In this document: piece after piece, positions 1 to 10,329 of the stretch
Position numbering within the stretch: the first letter of the stretch is position 1
Layout: every line of letters begins with the position of its first letter
Source: Temnothorax longispinosus
Taxonomy: Eukaryota; Arthropoda; Insecta; Hymenoptera; Formicidae
DNA: 64,000 nt
NCBI RefSeq assembly: GCF_030848805.1
Contig: NC_092368.1
Span: 19,719,875 to 19,783,874 of the forward strand
Direction: 5' to 3'
Program-made: the position numbers and the translations under genes
Notes under the pieces: generated by a model
The model's input: the letters and a program-made list of their open reading frames with translations, nothing else
Told to the model about the DNA's origin: nothing
Databases searched by the model: none

Positions 1-91
1 CTTTGATAAAACACTTCATAAATTCATAAATTATAATGTTATTAACGAACGAATATAGTACTTTGATATCTGTTTTCTCTAATTTTTCCTT

Positions 92-319
92 CTATATCTT
101 ACAGGTAAATTGCGTACCATGGTCACTCAAAATTGATTGTGGTTTTCTGATATTTGGAATGTATTCATTTATAACTTTACTAACACATGTATATGCCGTT
201 GCTTTCTTTATTGGATACAGTGCTACATATTTCGTAAATACGTCTATCATCTGCACAAATAAGTATTGAACACCTCCTCTGGAAGAGGCCCATATAGATC
301 TACTGTTACTAATTCTCAT
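92..319 (-). pseudogene. Gypsy-type integrase core fragment, left arm copy
   Basis: The translation has the look of a Ty3/gypsy-type retroviral integrase core: VDLYGPLP in one frame, then a one-base frameshift into RGGVQYLF, MIDVFTKYVALYP, and LSDHGTQFTCK with the second catalytic Asp. A stop follows at the position where a Trp codon is usual, and the frame then continues (KEKLEKTDIKVLYS) towards the window edge. No protease, reverse transcriptase or LTR is attached. The frameshift and the stop make it a dead fragment. A Ginger-type DNA transposon integrase is the main alternative, because these proteins share the same core. Confidence 0.75.
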
Positions 320-1191
320 GGTGACGATGGAATGATTGCTTGATATTTAAAGCTAAATGTTCTTACTCCGCTTACTCGATCGTACTTATCACTATAATCT
401 GACTTTTTTTCAAATTTATTTTACATGAACCTTTTGTTTAAATAAATATCTCCAAAAATCTCGAAAAAACCTAAGCAGTAGTATTTTTATTTCTAAAAAA
501 TTATAACTCAAGTGATACACATCACAAAATTACGTTACCTTATCAAAAATGAGTCGCGCTTCAAGTGATCTATTATTACAATTACAAAAAAGAAATGATA
601 TCTCTTTTCAAATTACAGCGCCAATTACAGAGAACATATTTTTCGAGATACAAAGATTACGTCTACCACTTGTTACTTAGATTTTTTCGAGGTATAATAT
701 TACCACTGCTTTTCTTCGATTAGAATAAAAGATTGAATCATGAAAAATTACACAGAGGTAACAGTACAAAATACAAATATTTTATTAAAATATTTAAACC
801 CAACAAGGGAATACAAGGTATTTAAATACAAAGTTTATATATGTATTTTAAAAGATTTAATCGCATCGCAAAAAATTACAGAGGTAACAGTACAAAAAAT
901 AAAAATATTTTATTAAAATACATAAATTTTTCTTGTCAAAAAACTTGGCGCTGCTAGAGAGAGAGAAAGAGAGAGAGACCTTTTATCCTATACTTAATCA
1001 TAAGCCGCATTATTCGAGAGAGAGAGAGACCTTTCACAAATGTAAATATTACTTATTCTATACTTATTCTATACTTATTCTATACTTATTTTATACTTAA
1101 TTCTAATCGCTTTAAAAATATAGACTTATCCTAACTTATCCTATACTTAATCATAAGCCGCATTATTCACCGTTACACACACACACACACA

Positions 1192-1225
<34 letters not shown>

Positions 1226-2678
1226 CACCCACATTCACTCGCTCGCACATACACAACAGGCTGACCTAATTATGAGGTCTAGCAGCGCCAAGTTTTTTGA
1301 CAAGAAAAATTTATGTATTTTAATAAAATATTTTTATTTTTTGTACTGTTATCTCTGTAATTTTTTGCGATGCGATTAAATCTTTTAAAATACATATATA
1401 AACTTTGTATTTAAATACCTTGTATTCCCTTGTTGGGTTTAAATATTTTAATAAAATATTTGTATTTTGTACTGTTACCTCTGTGTAATTCTTCATGATT
1501 CAATCTTTTATTCTAATCGAAGAAAAGCAGTGGTAATATTATACCTCGAAAAAATCTAAGTAACAAGTGGTAGACGTAATCTTTGTATCTCGAAAAATAT
1601 GTTCTTTGTAATTGGCGCTGTAATTTGAAAAGAGATATCATTTCTTTTTTGTAATTGTAATAATAGATCACTTGAAGCGCGACTCATTTTTGATAAGGTA
1701 ACATAATTTTGTGATGTGTATCACTTGAGTTATAATTTTTTAGAAATAAAAATACTACTGCTTAGGTTTTTTTGAGATTTTTGGAGACATTTATTTAAAC
1801 AAAAGGTTTATGTAAAATAAATTTGAAAAAAAAGTCAGATTATAGTAATAAGTACGATCGAGTAAGCGGAGTAAGAACATTTAGCTTTAAATATCAAGCA
1901 ATCATTCCATCGTCACCATGAGAATTAGTAACAGTAGACCTATATGGGCCTCTTCCAGAGGAGGTGTTCAATACTTATTTGTGCAGATGATAGACGTATT
2001 TACGAAATATGTAGCACTGTATCCAATAAAGAAAGCAACGGCATATACATGTGTTAGTAAAGTTATAAATGAATATATTCCAAATATCAGAAAACCACAA
2101 TCAATTTTGAGTGACCACCCTTACAAAAAAGTATTACTAGCTGGTTAGTAATAAATACTTATTTTGTGTATTAATAATACTAAAATTAAGTATTTATTAG
2201 TACTTGAATCACTGTGATCCAAGTATTGCATAGTATTTTATTACTGGTCAGTAATTTATGAAAGTAGTATTTAATACAGGACGAGTATTGAATACTTAGT
2301 ATTAAATTTCTGATGAGAAAGCATTTAATACTAGGTGAAAAATACTTGTGTAATAAATACTTGTGTTGAATTACTGATGAGTATTTCAATGTTAGTACTA
2401 AAGTACTGAACCAAGGATTCCATGTGTAATAAATCACTGGCCAGTATTTTAATATTAATACTCAAGTATTGAACTGAATATTCCATGTGAAATTAATCAC
2501 TGACCAGTACTACAATTTGTATAGAAACATTATAATAGGTAATTCCTGATAATATTAAGGAAAAGAGATAAAAGTAAGGCACAAATACATTTTATATGAA
2601 GGTCTGTACTAATTCGTCGTGATAAAAGTGTATAAGTTTTGAAATAGTACTGAGGATATCATTTTAATATCCAATTCA

Positions 2679-2950
2679 AAATTTTATTACTCTTTTCAAA
2701 CTGAATTTGTTTCTTAAGATGATTTTTGAAAAATTATATATTTGCGCTGGTTATGACACATGTAGACTATATATGTATAACACTTACATCAAATTAAGAA
2801 GTAGTCTACCACGTAAGGCAGTTGGCTCACGATCCAGAGGTCCCGAGTTTGATCCCACCAAGGTAAGTGTTTTTCAAATACGAGAAAATATTTATAATTA
2901 TAGACTGCATCTTAAGAAACAAATTTAGTTATAAAATAGTAATAAAATTT
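2679..2950 (+). mobile_element. Short TIR element with tRNA-like core, copy 1
   Basis: About 43-bp imperfect terminal inverted repeats begin AAATTTTATTACT and include TTTGTTTCTTAAGATG. The element is 272 bp, non-coding, and carries a tRNA-like segment in its middle. A second copy at 49785-55962 is split by a LINE, which confirms that this is a defined unit. It is nested in the MITE at 2119-3171. Confidence 0.8.
2811..2862 (+). promoter_or_regulatory. tRNA-like Pol III promoter core inside the MITE
   Basis: TAAGGCAGTTGGC resembles a tRNA A box, and about 30 bases on GTTTGATCCC resembles a B box (GTTCGATCCC in the copy at 55821-55870, which fits the B-box core exactly). No cloverleaf with a paired T stem can be drawn, so it is not a tRNA gene. 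It ends in CAAGGTAAGT, a strong splice-donor-like site. Pol III use is inference. Confidence 0.45.
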
Positions 2951-3325
2951 CAAAAAAAAAAATAATTTTTTTTTATGCCGGGTAAATATCGGAAATCGAA
3001 ATATCGGTGAGTAATTCAATACTAAGCACCAGTAGTTCTGTGTAGTATTAATCACTACCTATAATACTTATCACTACCAGTATTTTCCCAGTATTTCATA
3101 AATAAATATTAGACAGTATTAAATCACTGAGATTTTAAGTATTTAATCAGTAATACTTTTCTGTAAGGGGCATGGTACGCAATTTACCTGTAAGATATAG
3201 AAGGAAAAATTAGAGAAAACAGATATCAAAGTACTATATTCGTTCGTTAATAACATTATAATTTATGAATTTATGAAGTGTTTTATCAAAGTTTACGTAA
3301 ATCGTTCCTATATAATAACTAATTA

Positions 3326-3465
3326 GGCCCAGTTTCACAAGTGTCGGTTAACTTTTAACCTTAGATTAACTCACTTTTCGTCTCTTTCTAACGTCCCTCT
3401 TAGAAAGAGACAAAGAGTAAGTTAATCTAAGGTTGAAAGTTAACCGACACTTGTGAAACTGGACC
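3326..3465. mobile_element. Foldback MITE flanked by TA
   Basis: Two arms of about 66 bp pair almost perfectly (GGCCCAGTTTCACAAGTG and onward against its reverse complement), with only a few bases between them. The flanks are TA on both sides, as for Tc1/mariner-type insertions. It has no coding capacity. Confidence 0.85.
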
Positions 3466-3467
3466 TA

Positions 3468-3892
3468 ACTCTCATAATTAAATAGATAATCACGAATAAA
3501 ACGCAGATATTTTTCCGTTATACAACGGACATATACCATTCAATGTAAATGAATATAAGTAAGACTTTACTACACGTTTTTATGTCTTTAGCAGATAATA
3601 CGATCGGAAGAGAACTCCACCAATCGAATCATATTAAAAAATAATCCCGCCTCCTTAATTCTGTATAAATATCGCGACTTTACGCACTTGGACACACTTC
3701 CAATCCGGCACGAGACAGTTCACTTTTGAGTCCGTATACTCATCCCAGTTTTCGTTTACTATTATATTAAAAACAATTTTCTGTTGTTCGCCAACCTAAA
3801 GAATCGCGAGTAAATTCTGTGCGCGCTAAGTGCCACGAATCACCCTCACTAGCAACTCAGCGAGACCTGCGGTCAGCACCAGCGCCTGACAG

Positions 3893-3940
<48 letters not shown>
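3468..3940 (+). other. Possible LTR or promoter remnant, then (AT)n
   Basis: There is no gene. A TATA-like TATAAATATCGC at about 3666, followed by CACTTTTGAGTCCG and a GC-richer stretch ending near 3892, looks like the U3-R-U5 order of a gypsy LTR. No partner LTR or primer site was found. It is followed by about 44 bp of (AT)n at 3896-3940. Confidence 0.3.
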
Positions 3941-3971
3941 CTAATATCTTTTAATCTTTTAATCTTAAATT

Positions 3972-4115
3972 AATAATAGTATTTACGAAAATATTAGTGT
4001 AATAAATTAAGAGATTCGATTTAAATGATACATCGTACATTCCAAACATACAATATGATAAACACAAATGCAATCTCTTAATTTATTACACTAATATTTT
4101 CGTAAATACTATTAT
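3972..4115. repeat. Foldback with 43-bp arms
   Basis: 3972-4015 is essentially the exact reverse complement of 4072-4115, around a spacer of about 55 bp. It is probably a small foldback MITE. No flanking duplication could be settled. Confidence 0.8.
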
Positions 4116-4518
4116 AGAAAGTAGAAAAGAATGAAGAATATAATAGAATTAGCGCGATATCTCAAAATTTGCGCAAGTTATAGCTAATAGCTACCAGACA
4201 TTTCTCAAAGATTTCAAAATTTTATAAAAAATGAACCCCTTTATCGATTCTTACCATAATTAAATACCAACTTTTATTTATAATAATAATACTCAGCATT
4301 TAAAAAAAATTGAGTCCGATATCTAAACACACACATTTTGTAAAAATGTAATTTTAGAACATTCTGAACACATTGGTACAGAAAACTAAGAAAAAATTTG
4401 TTTACGAAAATAGCTTCCTGTAATGAGAAAGCAACAATGCGTGATTAATTAATTATAAGTAAAAATTAGTCATTTATTGCTTTTGCATACGTAGTAACAT
4501 TGTAATTTTTATTTTTAG
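4116..4518. repeat. AT-rich stretch with a dispersed repeat
   Basis: 4300-4435 (with TTTTAGAACATTCTGAACAC) recurs in diverged form at about 18590-18785, including the following ACGAAAAYAGCTT segment. The rest is AT-rich sequence in which I see nothing else. Confidence 0.55.
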
Positions 4519-7500
4519 TATTAGATTCCAGTGGTCGCCCTAAAGAGGGTTTCCCTTACGGAAATAATTATTGGCTGGGCAGTCGTAGTCAGTGTCTCGG
4601 TACGATGAATAAGACTCCTCTACAGATCTCACAGCACAAAATACTAAATAACACGCATTATCGCAATCCGCGAAAGGAAATTCCACCTTTCCAAATAAAT
4701 TATTTTGTAGCTTATTTGAGACACAACAGTACGATTCAATATCACGTACGAAGATATGTTTGACGAGTTCAAGAACTGTGAACATCCACGGGCCTCCGGC
4801 CCAATCTCGAGGACGTGCGGGAGGGGGGTGCGACCGGTACAGTTTCACGGCGCGACGTCGAGAGTCGAGGAAAACGCGCGATTAACGACGCCCTCCGAGC
4901 GGATTTGTCGCGTGTGACGTGTGACCGATGCGGACCCGCGGGACCACGATCGCCCGTTATCACTAACAGTTGCACTCGCTATCGGGCCGATTGTCGCGTC
5001 GGGGTTGGAAGCGTGGGGCGTGAACCGGGCGCAATTAAGGCGGTTAACGGAGTCGGGAATATCTGTCCGCCGGCGCGGCGCGGCGGGCCAAAACCGGTAC
5101 GAGCGTTCTCCATGCGATATAGTGCGCGCCGCCGCACCGCCGCCGTACCACCGTCACCACCGCCGTACCGCCGCCGCCGCCGACTCCTCCCTCGTCGCAT
5201 ACAGCCTTCGGAAGGTGCATACACCTCCTTCGCCTCACGTAAATATGTTTGACGAGGTAAGTTTGTAAAATCTTTATGTGATAAAGAATGTGTTTGATAT
5301 TTAAATATATACAGAAAATTTTATCTTAGGATGTGATTACGCTCGGACTCTGTTTACCAAAATCATGCACGACAAATAATCTAAGCTTAATTTTGGAGGA
5401 AATATGTCGTGACAGAGTTTTCTTCAATGATCTCTACTCCGCGGACTGTCAGCTCATCGAGGTTAAAGATCCAAATGAAGATAACAAAAAGCTACTTCAT
5501 AGGGTGTATTACATCTGGTACGTATTATATGACAGAAAAGATTAATAATATTATAAGTAATTTTAATCTTAATCCTCCAAAAGAATATAAAGCTTCAACA
5601 GACAAATATTCTATTTGCAGCGCTGGCTTAGGATTTTCATTTCTCATAACATTAATCGGAACAATATATGATATATTTATATATCAAAAACGTAACGTGG
5701 TAAACGTGTCTGCAGCATATCGGAAAAATAAAATTGAAGAAATATTAATATGTTTTTCCGCTTACACAAATACAAAAAAAATATTTAGCACAAAGTTGGA
5801 TGCCGGCACAATACCCGTTTTTCACTACTTAAAAGTTCTAGGCATGTGCTTGATAATCATGTTCCATGGTGTATATTATATATTTAATTCTCTCGGTAAG
5901 TAATTTATAATAAATCTCTAGAATAGACATTTTTGGCTCTTTTGTTTTTTTACTCTTTACGCATAACAAAAATTGCTTATTTGTATTGACAGATAATAAA
6001 GTACAGCTGTGGAGGTTCACTGAGAATAATAAAATTATAGGTGACATGGGATTCCTAGCAGTTGATATATTTTTTCATTCAAGCGGATGCTTAATGTTAA
6101 TAAATTATATGTATTTGCGAGCTAAAAGGGACGAAGTATTACCAAACCCGATTGGTCGCAAAGAAAAATTCATCGAACTAAAGGATCACGTATTAAAAAG
6201 ATTTTTTCGGTAAGTTTTTATTACATTATAAAGAAATTTGAATATTGATTTCAATGTAAGCTAAATACTAACTCTCTTTTTTTTATACGCGTCTGTAATA
6301 AATTTTTTCATTTTAAGGCTGACACCGGCTTACATGACGGTGTTAGGAATAGCGCAATTAAGCTCGACTTGGTTTGATAAAACATCGATAGTTTACATGT
6401 ACGAAAGATCGCACGAAACTTGTGCGAAATATTGGTGGAGAAATCTTTTGTACATACATAATTTCTTTGGATGGGATGCAATGGTACGAACACGTTTGAT
6501 TACGATCAATTTAAAATTATACTTGGAGACGCATAAAACTTTTATAAAATTTTTATTGCATTACAGTGCCTGAGTTGGAGTTGGTATCTATCCAATGATA
6601 TGCAATTCTATGTCATCGCTATGGTGTTATTAATTTTCTTAACTAGGTATGTTAATTAACCAACTATTATAATTAATGTCTTCTTCGAGTATACTTGAAT
6701 AAATATATTATAAATTTCAGATACTTCTATGCCGCTGTATTGAGTCTACTTTTAATAGGCTCAATTATTCTTAATGGTTATCTTTCGTACGTCAAGTACG
6801 AATATGTCGAAACGTAAGTTACTAAAGTGTTTTACTTATTGAGAAATCAAGAAGAGGAAGTTAAGAGGATTCTTATTGTTACAGATTTGATGAACAGGAG
6901 AATCTTGCATCTATCTTTTATATCAAACCATGGATGAGAATGAATCCATTTATTATTGGAATGATCACGGGTCACATTTTGGCAGAATTAAAGAAGAATA
7001 ATTTTGTTTTAAAAAAGGTAAAGTATATATTTTTGTTTTTATAACATATTGAAAATAAATAGTCATTAAAATACTTAGGGAATATATAAACTTTTATTCT
7101 ATAGAAACTAACTAGTTTCATATGAATTAATTATATAGTATCGCATAAATGAAAATGTATTATATTAATTTGACATACATTTCAGAAACATATAATTTTG
7201 TGTTGGTTCCTGACTATTATTTGCGGAGGATTCGTAATACTTTTCTCCTACAAGCGATACATATCGGTTCTAGCTACTTCTGTTTTTGTAGCACTGAACA
7301 GAACACTTTGGGCCATATGTATTGCATGTGTTGTAATAGCATGGTCCAGTAAACACGGAGGTTCGTTTATTCATTAATCATAAATACATCTTATAAAAAT
7401 CGGCATATTTTTAATATATTAGTGATATATTTTAACTTACTTTGTTATAGGCATCGATAATCAATTACTCGCGTTCAAGGGCTGGATTCTTCCTCTTAGC

Positions 7501-7849
7501 AGGCTCACATACTGCGCTTATCTTATAAATCCGGTCATCATACAAGGAATTCAATCATATAGTGAAACGTCGATTCATTTTGAATTTCTGATCCGTGTAA
7601 GTATACAAATATTTGAAATTTTAGCATTAACAGAGAAATATTGTAAAAAATGCATTAATTTTTTTTAACTTTTGGTTCTAGATTTGCACGACTGTGGGAT
7701 ACATTGTAATCACATACCTGTGTTCCTACCTATTATCTTTGATGTTCGAGATGCCCTACATTTTGTTATATAAAATGTGTATTTTATATAACACGGAACA
7801 AACAACTCGAACAAACGGAACAAACTCGGAACAAACAACTCGATTGTAG
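4519..7849 (+). CDS. NRF-6 family (nose resistant to fluoxetine / acyltransferase-3) membrane protein, 5' partial
   Basis: Exons read from GT-AG sites: 4519-about 4755 (disrupted), to 5256, 5330-5517, 5621-5895, 5993-6209, 6318-6483, 6567-6646, 6721-6813, 6885-7017, 7186-7360, 7451-7596, 7682-7849 (stop). Joining phases agree from 5330 onward. Family signatures appear in order: GNNYWLGSRSQC and the extracellular NRF-domain cysteines (LGLCLPKSC), LIGTIYD, the FLAVDIFF/SSG membrane region, WSWYLSNDMQFYV, KPWMRMNPFIIGM, LNRTLWA, LSRLTYCAYL and the terminal FEMPYILL. These are multi-pass membrane proteins of the acyltransferase-3 superfamily; the worm relative acts in transport of lipophilic compounds. 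Signal-peptide exons are not visible upstream, where transposons lie. The first junction is broken by a GC-rich insertion, so it may be a damaged allele, a pseudogene or a gene with an alternative start. Confidence 0.88.
4768..5256 (+). other. GC-rich block inserted at an NRF exon-intron junction; possible alternative first exon
   Basis: The sequence TCACGTA...ATATGTTTGACGAG occurs at 4742-4767 without a splice donor and again at 5235-5256 directly before GTAAGT. The roughly 470 bases between are CpG-rich, unlike the surroundings. The upstream exon copy runs into a stop. An open frame starting at the ATG at 4921 stays open into the HVNMFDE codons and the next NRF exon (DVITLGLC). So the block could act as a promoter and first exon; this is inference. 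A tandem duplication or an assembly join is the alternative. Confidence 0.5.
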
Positions 7850-7904
7850 CAACTCTACATAAAAAAAAACAAGATTTGAATAATTAATTTTTGTACTTCT
7901 CTGA

Positions 7905-8096
7905 CTGCTGCAGACCTTGAGGTAAGCTCTCTCCTTTCTCTTTCTGTTTTAACGATTGACTAAATATATTTTTCCTTTTAACAGCGGAAATGTCCACTAT
8001 AACCGTGCGTACCAGCTCGCTTGTCACGACATCTCCTCAAGACGGGAACTTTCTGCCTCGAGCTCTGCAGGAATAGAATCTTCTTATCCCAATAAG
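7905..8096 (+). other. Candidate exons downstream of the NRF gene
   Basis: CTGCAG/ACCTTGAG/GTAAGC and AACAG/CGGAAATG...AATAAG/GTAAAC look like two small exons. The second (7992-8096) has an open frame throughout, but the protein is not recognised. Its donor GT is supplied by the end of the transposon that begins at 8095. It could be an extra NRF 3' exon or a separate transcript. Confidence 0.25.
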
Positions 8097-8725
8097 GTAA
8101 ACCTCCCAGTGGCCGGACACGTCCCAGTGGCCGGACTCATTGGAGAAAAATATTTACTATTTATTTAAACAATTAAAAATGAAAATAATAATTATTGTAA
8201 AAAAAAACTTTAATACTTAACAATTGATTGGGAAAAAGAAGTAAACCTAATTAAACATTTTTGTATTTAAAAAAATTGATTAAATGAGCATGTGTCTGTT
8301 GTTTGTCAAAATGATGGCCAATCATTAACAGATTCGTTAAGCGCAACCATATAGCTAATAGTATAAAAATTGGATATTTAATTATATTTGTAAATAAATA
8401 ATCAATTATATCTAATTTTAAAGATTAGTTAGAAACTTGTTTTGACGAAATTTATCTTAAAAATCACAATTAAAACGATAATTTTGAGTGTCCGGATACT
8501 GGTACATTAAAAATATCAGTATCAGACAATTTATCTTCATTTACAAATGTTAAAATAAGTTATTAAATCATAATAGCTATTGTTATAATAATCAAAGTCA
8601 AAATTTATTTTTTATAACCTCATTGAGCATGTGGAAAATCTTTTTAAAATTATGAATAAATATATTAGAGATTAAAAATACTTAATTAATTAATAGAAAA
8701 CTAAATTTTTACTTTTATAGGTAAA

Positions 8726-8953
8726 ATGAAGACAAAAAAGCAAGTAAGAGACAATGATGCTCGGTCATCATTGATAAATGCACTGCATGATATTCGTCGA
8801 GGGATTCCGCTTAGACAAGCCAGCAAAATGTACGGAATTTCAAAAAGTACGCTACACGATAAATTAAAAAATAAATCGAAGTTTTATACTAGGCCACAAC
8901 CTATTTCAGCTGTCCGGCCACTGGTACATCGACACGCTCCATTACTTACGTAA
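8726..8953 (+). CDS. Pipsqueak-type helix-turn-helix protein, transposon-encoded
   Basis: The 75-residue frame matches the HTH_psq fold: basic start, SLINALHDIRRGIPLRQA, then SKMYGISKSTLHDKLKNKSK. This is the DNA-binding N-terminus typical of pogo-like and CENP-B-like transposases and of pipsqueak regulators. A splice-acceptor-like TTTTATAG lies just before the ATG. The catalytic DDE region expected downstream is absent; the frame stops soon after the HTH. It lies inside the TA-flanked element whose ends carry repeated CCAGTGGCCGGAC motifs, so binding to those repeats is a reasonable inference. Confidence 0.75.
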   Translation: MKTKKQVRDNDARSSLINALHDIRRGIPLRQASKMYGISKSTLHDKLKNKSKFYTRPQPISAVRPLVHRHAPLLT

Positions 8954-9050
8954 ATATTAAATTATTAATTGATATATGTGAGTTAAAATAATTTTTCCCT
9001 GCTTAAGAGAATCTTAAGTTTTCGAATGAATATAAATATTTATATTAAAC

Positions 9051-9281
9051 TGAGAGGATCGTGGTGCCGGGAGTGGGTCGAATTAAGAAAAACACTCTTA
9101 TTAATGACTATATATAAAAGTATATTGTAACTCTCCTCTAATGACAACCGCTTCTTAACGCGGCCAGATCTCGTGTGTGCGCGTCGGGGCCTATTCGGCC
9201 CGCGCAGCATCGGTACACCCCCGAGGAGGGGAGAGTAGAGGAAGTAGAGAGATAAGAGCAGGGCGCTCCAGTATTCTCACA
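9051..9281 (-). repeat. Copia 3' LTR
   Basis: 231 bp with TG...CA ends. It holds a TATATATAAAAG core promoter-like string in the minus-strand element's reverse complement and a GC-rich block. By reading it is indistinguishable from the other LTR. Confidence 0.95.
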
Positions 9282-9291
9282 CTCCCTCCCG
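9282..9291 (-). other. Copia polypurine tract
   Basis: On the minus strand GGGAGGGAG lies directly before the 3' LTR, the position of the plus-strand primer. From here to 9407 there is only a short untranslated region. Confidence 0.75.
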
Positions 9292-9407
9292 ACCGCTCTT
9301 AGTCTTTGATAGTTTTTAAGCTAGATCCTCGCCAAAAACACGCCTCACGCCTTATCTTTCCGCTTACTTATTTCCTGTGAATGATTAAATATAAATTACT
9401 AAACAAA

Positions 9408-10099
9408 TTAAGATTTAGTATTCATAAGCTCGCCTACTAGATAGCTATGTAATTCAAAAGCAAGAGGCTTTGTAAACAAATCAGCCAATTGATCTTTAGA
9501 TGCTATCCATTTAACCTTTACATGGTTTCTTTGAACACACTCTTTGACATAATGCTCTCTCACCTCAGTCATATGTCTTAATTTATTCCCACCATTAGTT
9601 TCAGCACTACTTCCCGCAGCTCTATTATCGCACCATAAAGTCATGGGGAAGAATGACTCAGTCAAAATTAACTTTAGTGAATTACTAATAGCCATCATCT
9701 CTTGACACGCCTCACTCATAGCGACATATTCTGCTTGACATGTTGATAACGCAACATACGATTGTTTATGTGTTCGCCAGATTATCGCATCTCCATATAA
9801 TGTAATCGCGAATCCACATGTAGTTAAAGAATTCTTGCAATCTGCAAAACTTGCATCAGAATAACTTTGTATATCATTTGTCTCACCTAAATATCTTAGC
9901 CCCAAGCTTTTCGTTCCTTTCAAGTATCTAAACACTCTTTTAACCATTTTCCAATCATTAGTAGTTGGATTCACTTGGTGTCTACTTATTACGTTAACAG
10001 CATAAGAATTGTCGGGTCTCGTCGCACCTGCCAGATACAACAAACTGCCCACTGCTTCTCTATAAGGAACGTTTTCTTTGTTTTCTGTAGTTAAAGGCT
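9408..10099 (-). CDS. Copia RNase H domain (3' end of pol)
   Basis: This is the C-terminal part of the pol polyprotein. AVGSLLYLAGATRPD and the connection segment VKRVFRYLKGT precede the RNase H motifs YSDASFADC, AEYVAMSEA and LWCDNRAA, which carry the acidic catalytic residues. HYVKECV and ADLFTKPL close the domain as in other Copia elements. The frame is open from the MITE junction to the stop, so this domain is intact, but it is cut off from the reverse transcriptase by the MITE at 10100-10329. Confidence 0.92.
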
Positions 10100-10329
10100 G
10101 ATCTACAATGTGCTCTTTGCTTCCTGTTTTTTGCTCTTAACCTGTTTGCGACTATTTCGCAATTGCGTCGCGTAACGCGATGTTTTTTGTTCTCTGTCGC
10201 CTAAGATAAAAATTGACGAACTTTAGAAGAGACAAGAAACATCATGTTACGCGACGGAATTGCGAAATACGAGATAGTCGCAAAGAGGTTAAGAGCAAAA
10301 AACAGAAAGCAAAGAGCACATTGTAGATC
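10100..10329. mobile_element. Foldback MITE inside Copia pol
   Basis: Arms of about 95 bp starting GATCTACAATGTGCTC are inverted repeats of each other, with AGGCT on both sides as a likely 5-bp duplication (a 3-bp GGC reading is also possible). It interrupts the pol frame between reverse transcriptase and RNase H. Confidence 0.85.

Larger units (their letters stand above)
2119..3171. mobile_element. MITE with CCCTTACA termini, inserted in the right palindrome arm
   Basis: The ends are inverted repeats: CCCTTACAaAAAAGTATTACT on the left and the reverse complement of CTTTTCTGTAAGGG on the right. The left palindrome arm shows the uninterrupted target. The target duplication is short: CA, or CCA/GCA with one change. 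The interior is full of AGTATT, AATACT and CACTGRYCAGT words in both orientations. It encodes nothing recognisable and hosts a second MITE at 2679-2950. The superfamily is not clear. Confidence 0.75.
1..3293. repeat. Large inverted repeat (palindrome) with about 957-bp arms
   Basis: Bases 1-957 are the near-perfect reverse complement of 1279-3293, once a 1.05-kb insertion at 2119-3171 is removed from the right arm. The spacer 958-1278 is low complexity: GA runs, repeated tatactta words and a (CA)n tract. Both arms carry the same integrase remnant reading outward and share its frameshift, so the duplication came after that mutation. The left arm runs into the window edge, so the palindrome may continue to the left. 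Confidence 0.9.
1918..3293 (+). pseudogene. Gypsy-type integrase fragment, right arm copy, split by a MITE
   Basis: This is the mirror copy of the left-arm fragment. It has the same frameshift and is open to the LSDH motif at 2118. A 1.05-kb MITE then cuts the codons for the HGTQFT motif, and the reading resumes at 3172 with the rest of the core and the same stop. The intact left arm shows the empty site. Loss of the C-terminal half and three lesions rule out function. Confidence 0.75.

Noticed and set aside
2811..2862. True tRNA gene
   Set aside because: No paired T stem or acceptor stem can be formed; only promoter-box similarity remains.
4815..5252. 145-codon plus-strand frame as a separate protein
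   Set aside because: An Arg-rich reading in a GC-rich block; the overlapping frame that joins the NRF exon is the better candidate.
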